Shown here one piece after another: positions 63,011-64,000 of a stretch of 64,000 bases of DNA; the first letter of the stretch is position 1; every line of letters begins with the position of its first letter. Made by a program: the position numbers and the translations under genes. This stretch comes from Gordonia insulae (GTDB lineage Bacteria > Actinomycetota > Actinomycetes > Mycobacteriales > Mycobacteriaceae). The stretch lies in the NCBI RefSeq assembly GCF_003855095.1, contig NZ_CP033972.1:1054001-1118000 (forward strand), in the 5' to 3' direction. The notes under the pieces are model-generated. The model searched no databases and was not told the origin of the DNA. It was given only the letters and a program-made list of their open reading frames with translations.

Positions 63011-64000
63011 TCAGCCGACGGCGAATCCCCGGTCGAGGTCGGCATGCCGTGCCGTCAGTTGCGCCTGCGGCCCCAGCCGTTCGCGCAGCCAGCGATGGAC
63101 CTCGTCGTCGTTCAGCAGCGTGAAATGGTGTGCGCCACCGATGTGTAGACCGTCGTCCCCATGAAATCCTATGTGGCGTATGCGATCTCGTCCCCGGCCA
63201 CTCGATCCGCGCACGAGGCCGTCGCCGATCAGCCGGCCGACGGGGTGATCGGGATCGTGCGTGATCGACGCCGTGACGAACAGGTGCCGCGCGGTGTGCA
63301 TCAGCGGCGGATTATCAACGGCCGGCTGACGGATGGCGTCGCGATCGACGACGTTGCGGCCGTCGGCGGTGATCGTGCCGTGGAGCAGGTCCCGCACCCC
63401 ATCGCTGCGACGGCCGAGGAAGTCGCCGAACGGCCTCGTCATCGCGGTGGCCCGCAGTGCAGCAGTCGCCACGTGGACGCCCTTCGCCATGGGTGCGCCC
63501 AGGTGCGGCGTTCCGAGGCATACCGTGTGCCGCACCAGCGAAGGCCAGTAGGCGCCGCTCTCGACGCCGGTATGGCATGCGCTCCGCAGGACCAGGCCGC
63601 CCATCGAATGTCCGATGAGTGAGACGGAGGTCACCGGAACCGGCCAGAGCAGCACGATGTCGGCCAGCAACTGTGCCAGGTCGCGGCCGTTGTCGCTGAT
63701 GTGGCGTCCGGAGTTGTATCGGATCAGCACCTCGGTGCTGCCGATGTCAGCTCGCAGCCGCGCACCATAGGTGGCCTGCCCGCCGAAGTCCCAGGCGTAC
63801 TCGGTCTCCATGAGCCCGTGCAGGAACACCGTGATGTGCCCGGTCGCGTCCGGGTAGGCCCGGGCGAGGTCGTCGGCGGTGGTCGCGACGCGCACGCCGC
63901 CCGAGCGGAGCGACATCTCGGTTGCCAGCGGTGAGCGCTCGTCGGCGAGCTGGTCGCCGATGAGCCCGTTGAGGAAACCTATCGCCGCGGCCCCGCGGCG
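63011..64000 (-). CDS. Alpha/beta hydrolase, PGAP1/esterase-like, 5' end beyond window
   Basis: The reverse frame is open from the stop at 63011 to the window edge (329 codons), so the N-terminus is missing; the first visible residues RRGAAAIGFLNGLIGDQLAD continue upstream of ATG 63916. The nucleophile is in SLIGHSMGGLVLRSA, with the oxyanion region VFLHGLMETEYAW and a late His in GGAHHFTLLNDDEV. The layout resembles PGAP1-like lipases/esterases that act on lipids. Treating ATG 63916 as the start would remove a conserved N-terminal helix. Confidence 0.82.
   Translation of the reverse strand, partial: RRGAAAIGFLNGLIGDQLADERSPLATEMSLRSGGVRVATTADDLARAYPDATGHITVFLHGLMETEYAWDFGGQATYGARLRADIGSTEVLIRYNSGRHISDNGRDLAQLLADIVLLWPVPVTSVSLIGHSMGGLVLRSACHTGVESGAYWPSLVRHTVCLGTPHLGAPMAKGVHVATAALRATAMTRPFGDFLGRRSDGVRDLLHGTITADGRNVVDRDAIRQPAVDNPPLMHTARHLFVTASITHDPDHPVGRLIGDGLVRGSSGRGRDRIRHIGFHGDDGLHIGGAHHFTLLNDDEVHRWLRERLGPQAQLTARHADLDRGFAVG

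Overview
The window is high-GC actinobacterial DNA. Gene order and content point to Mycobacteriales, most likely Gordonia or a close relative. The evidence is a complete Pup-proteasome locus, mycobacterial-style neighbours (PAC2-metH, hisE-hisG, trmI-mpa, helY, cobalamin genes, lnt-ppm1-rbpA), several F420-type enzymes, and many GTG starts with 4-bp stop/start overlaps. The genus is an inference from content. No tRNA, rRNA, insertion sequence, prophage or CRISPR array was seen, and no gene-free stretch exceeds about 215 bp.

Layout. 1-12.3 kb: a PAC2 protein divergent from metH; a MarR-MFS-glycosyltransferase operon behind a striking 41-bp palindrome that contains the start codon; an alpha/beta hydrolase divergent from an XRE regulator; HAD phosphatase, hisE, hisG and a thioesterase. 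12.3-30.2 kb: a frameshifted RecB/Cas4-like nuclease, trmI, mpa, glgP, dop, pup-prcB-prcA, pafA, pafB-pafC, tatA-tatC-helY. This covers the pupylation cycle: Dop deamidates Pup-Gln, PafA ligates Pup to targets, Mpa unfolds them, PrcBA degrades them; PafBC is the linked DNA-damage regulator.

30.2-45.2 kb: a DUF4333 protein, a monooxygenase-like protein, a 5'-3' exonuclease, an M24 peptidase, a biliverdin-reductase-like FDOR, then two cobalamin gene sets (SDR-cobL-cobM-cobK forward; cobG-cobH-cobIJ reverse) and cobN behind a cobalamin riboswitch. 45.2-52.9 kb: fxsA, an amidohydrolase, lnt and ppm1 (separate genes here), rbpA, a zinc-ribbon protein with a DUF475 TerC-like membrane protein, and an adenylate cyclase. 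52.9-64 kb: accessory genes, including a DUF3263 protein, an MpaB-type oxygenase, a 39-residue ORF and its larger neighbour sharing one motif, a GH16 glucanase, a REC/thioredoxin-reductase-like fusion, several flavin or F420 enzymes, and a truncated esterase.

A recurrent theme is a TANNNT hexamer exactly 6 or 7 nt before the start codon, which predicts leaderless transcripts for about 18 genes and corrects several start codons. The most unusual items are the nested palindrome at marR, the 36-bp tandem repeat inside helY, the motif-sharing small-ORF pair near 54.5 kb, and a receiver/reductase fusion lacking both canonical active sites.
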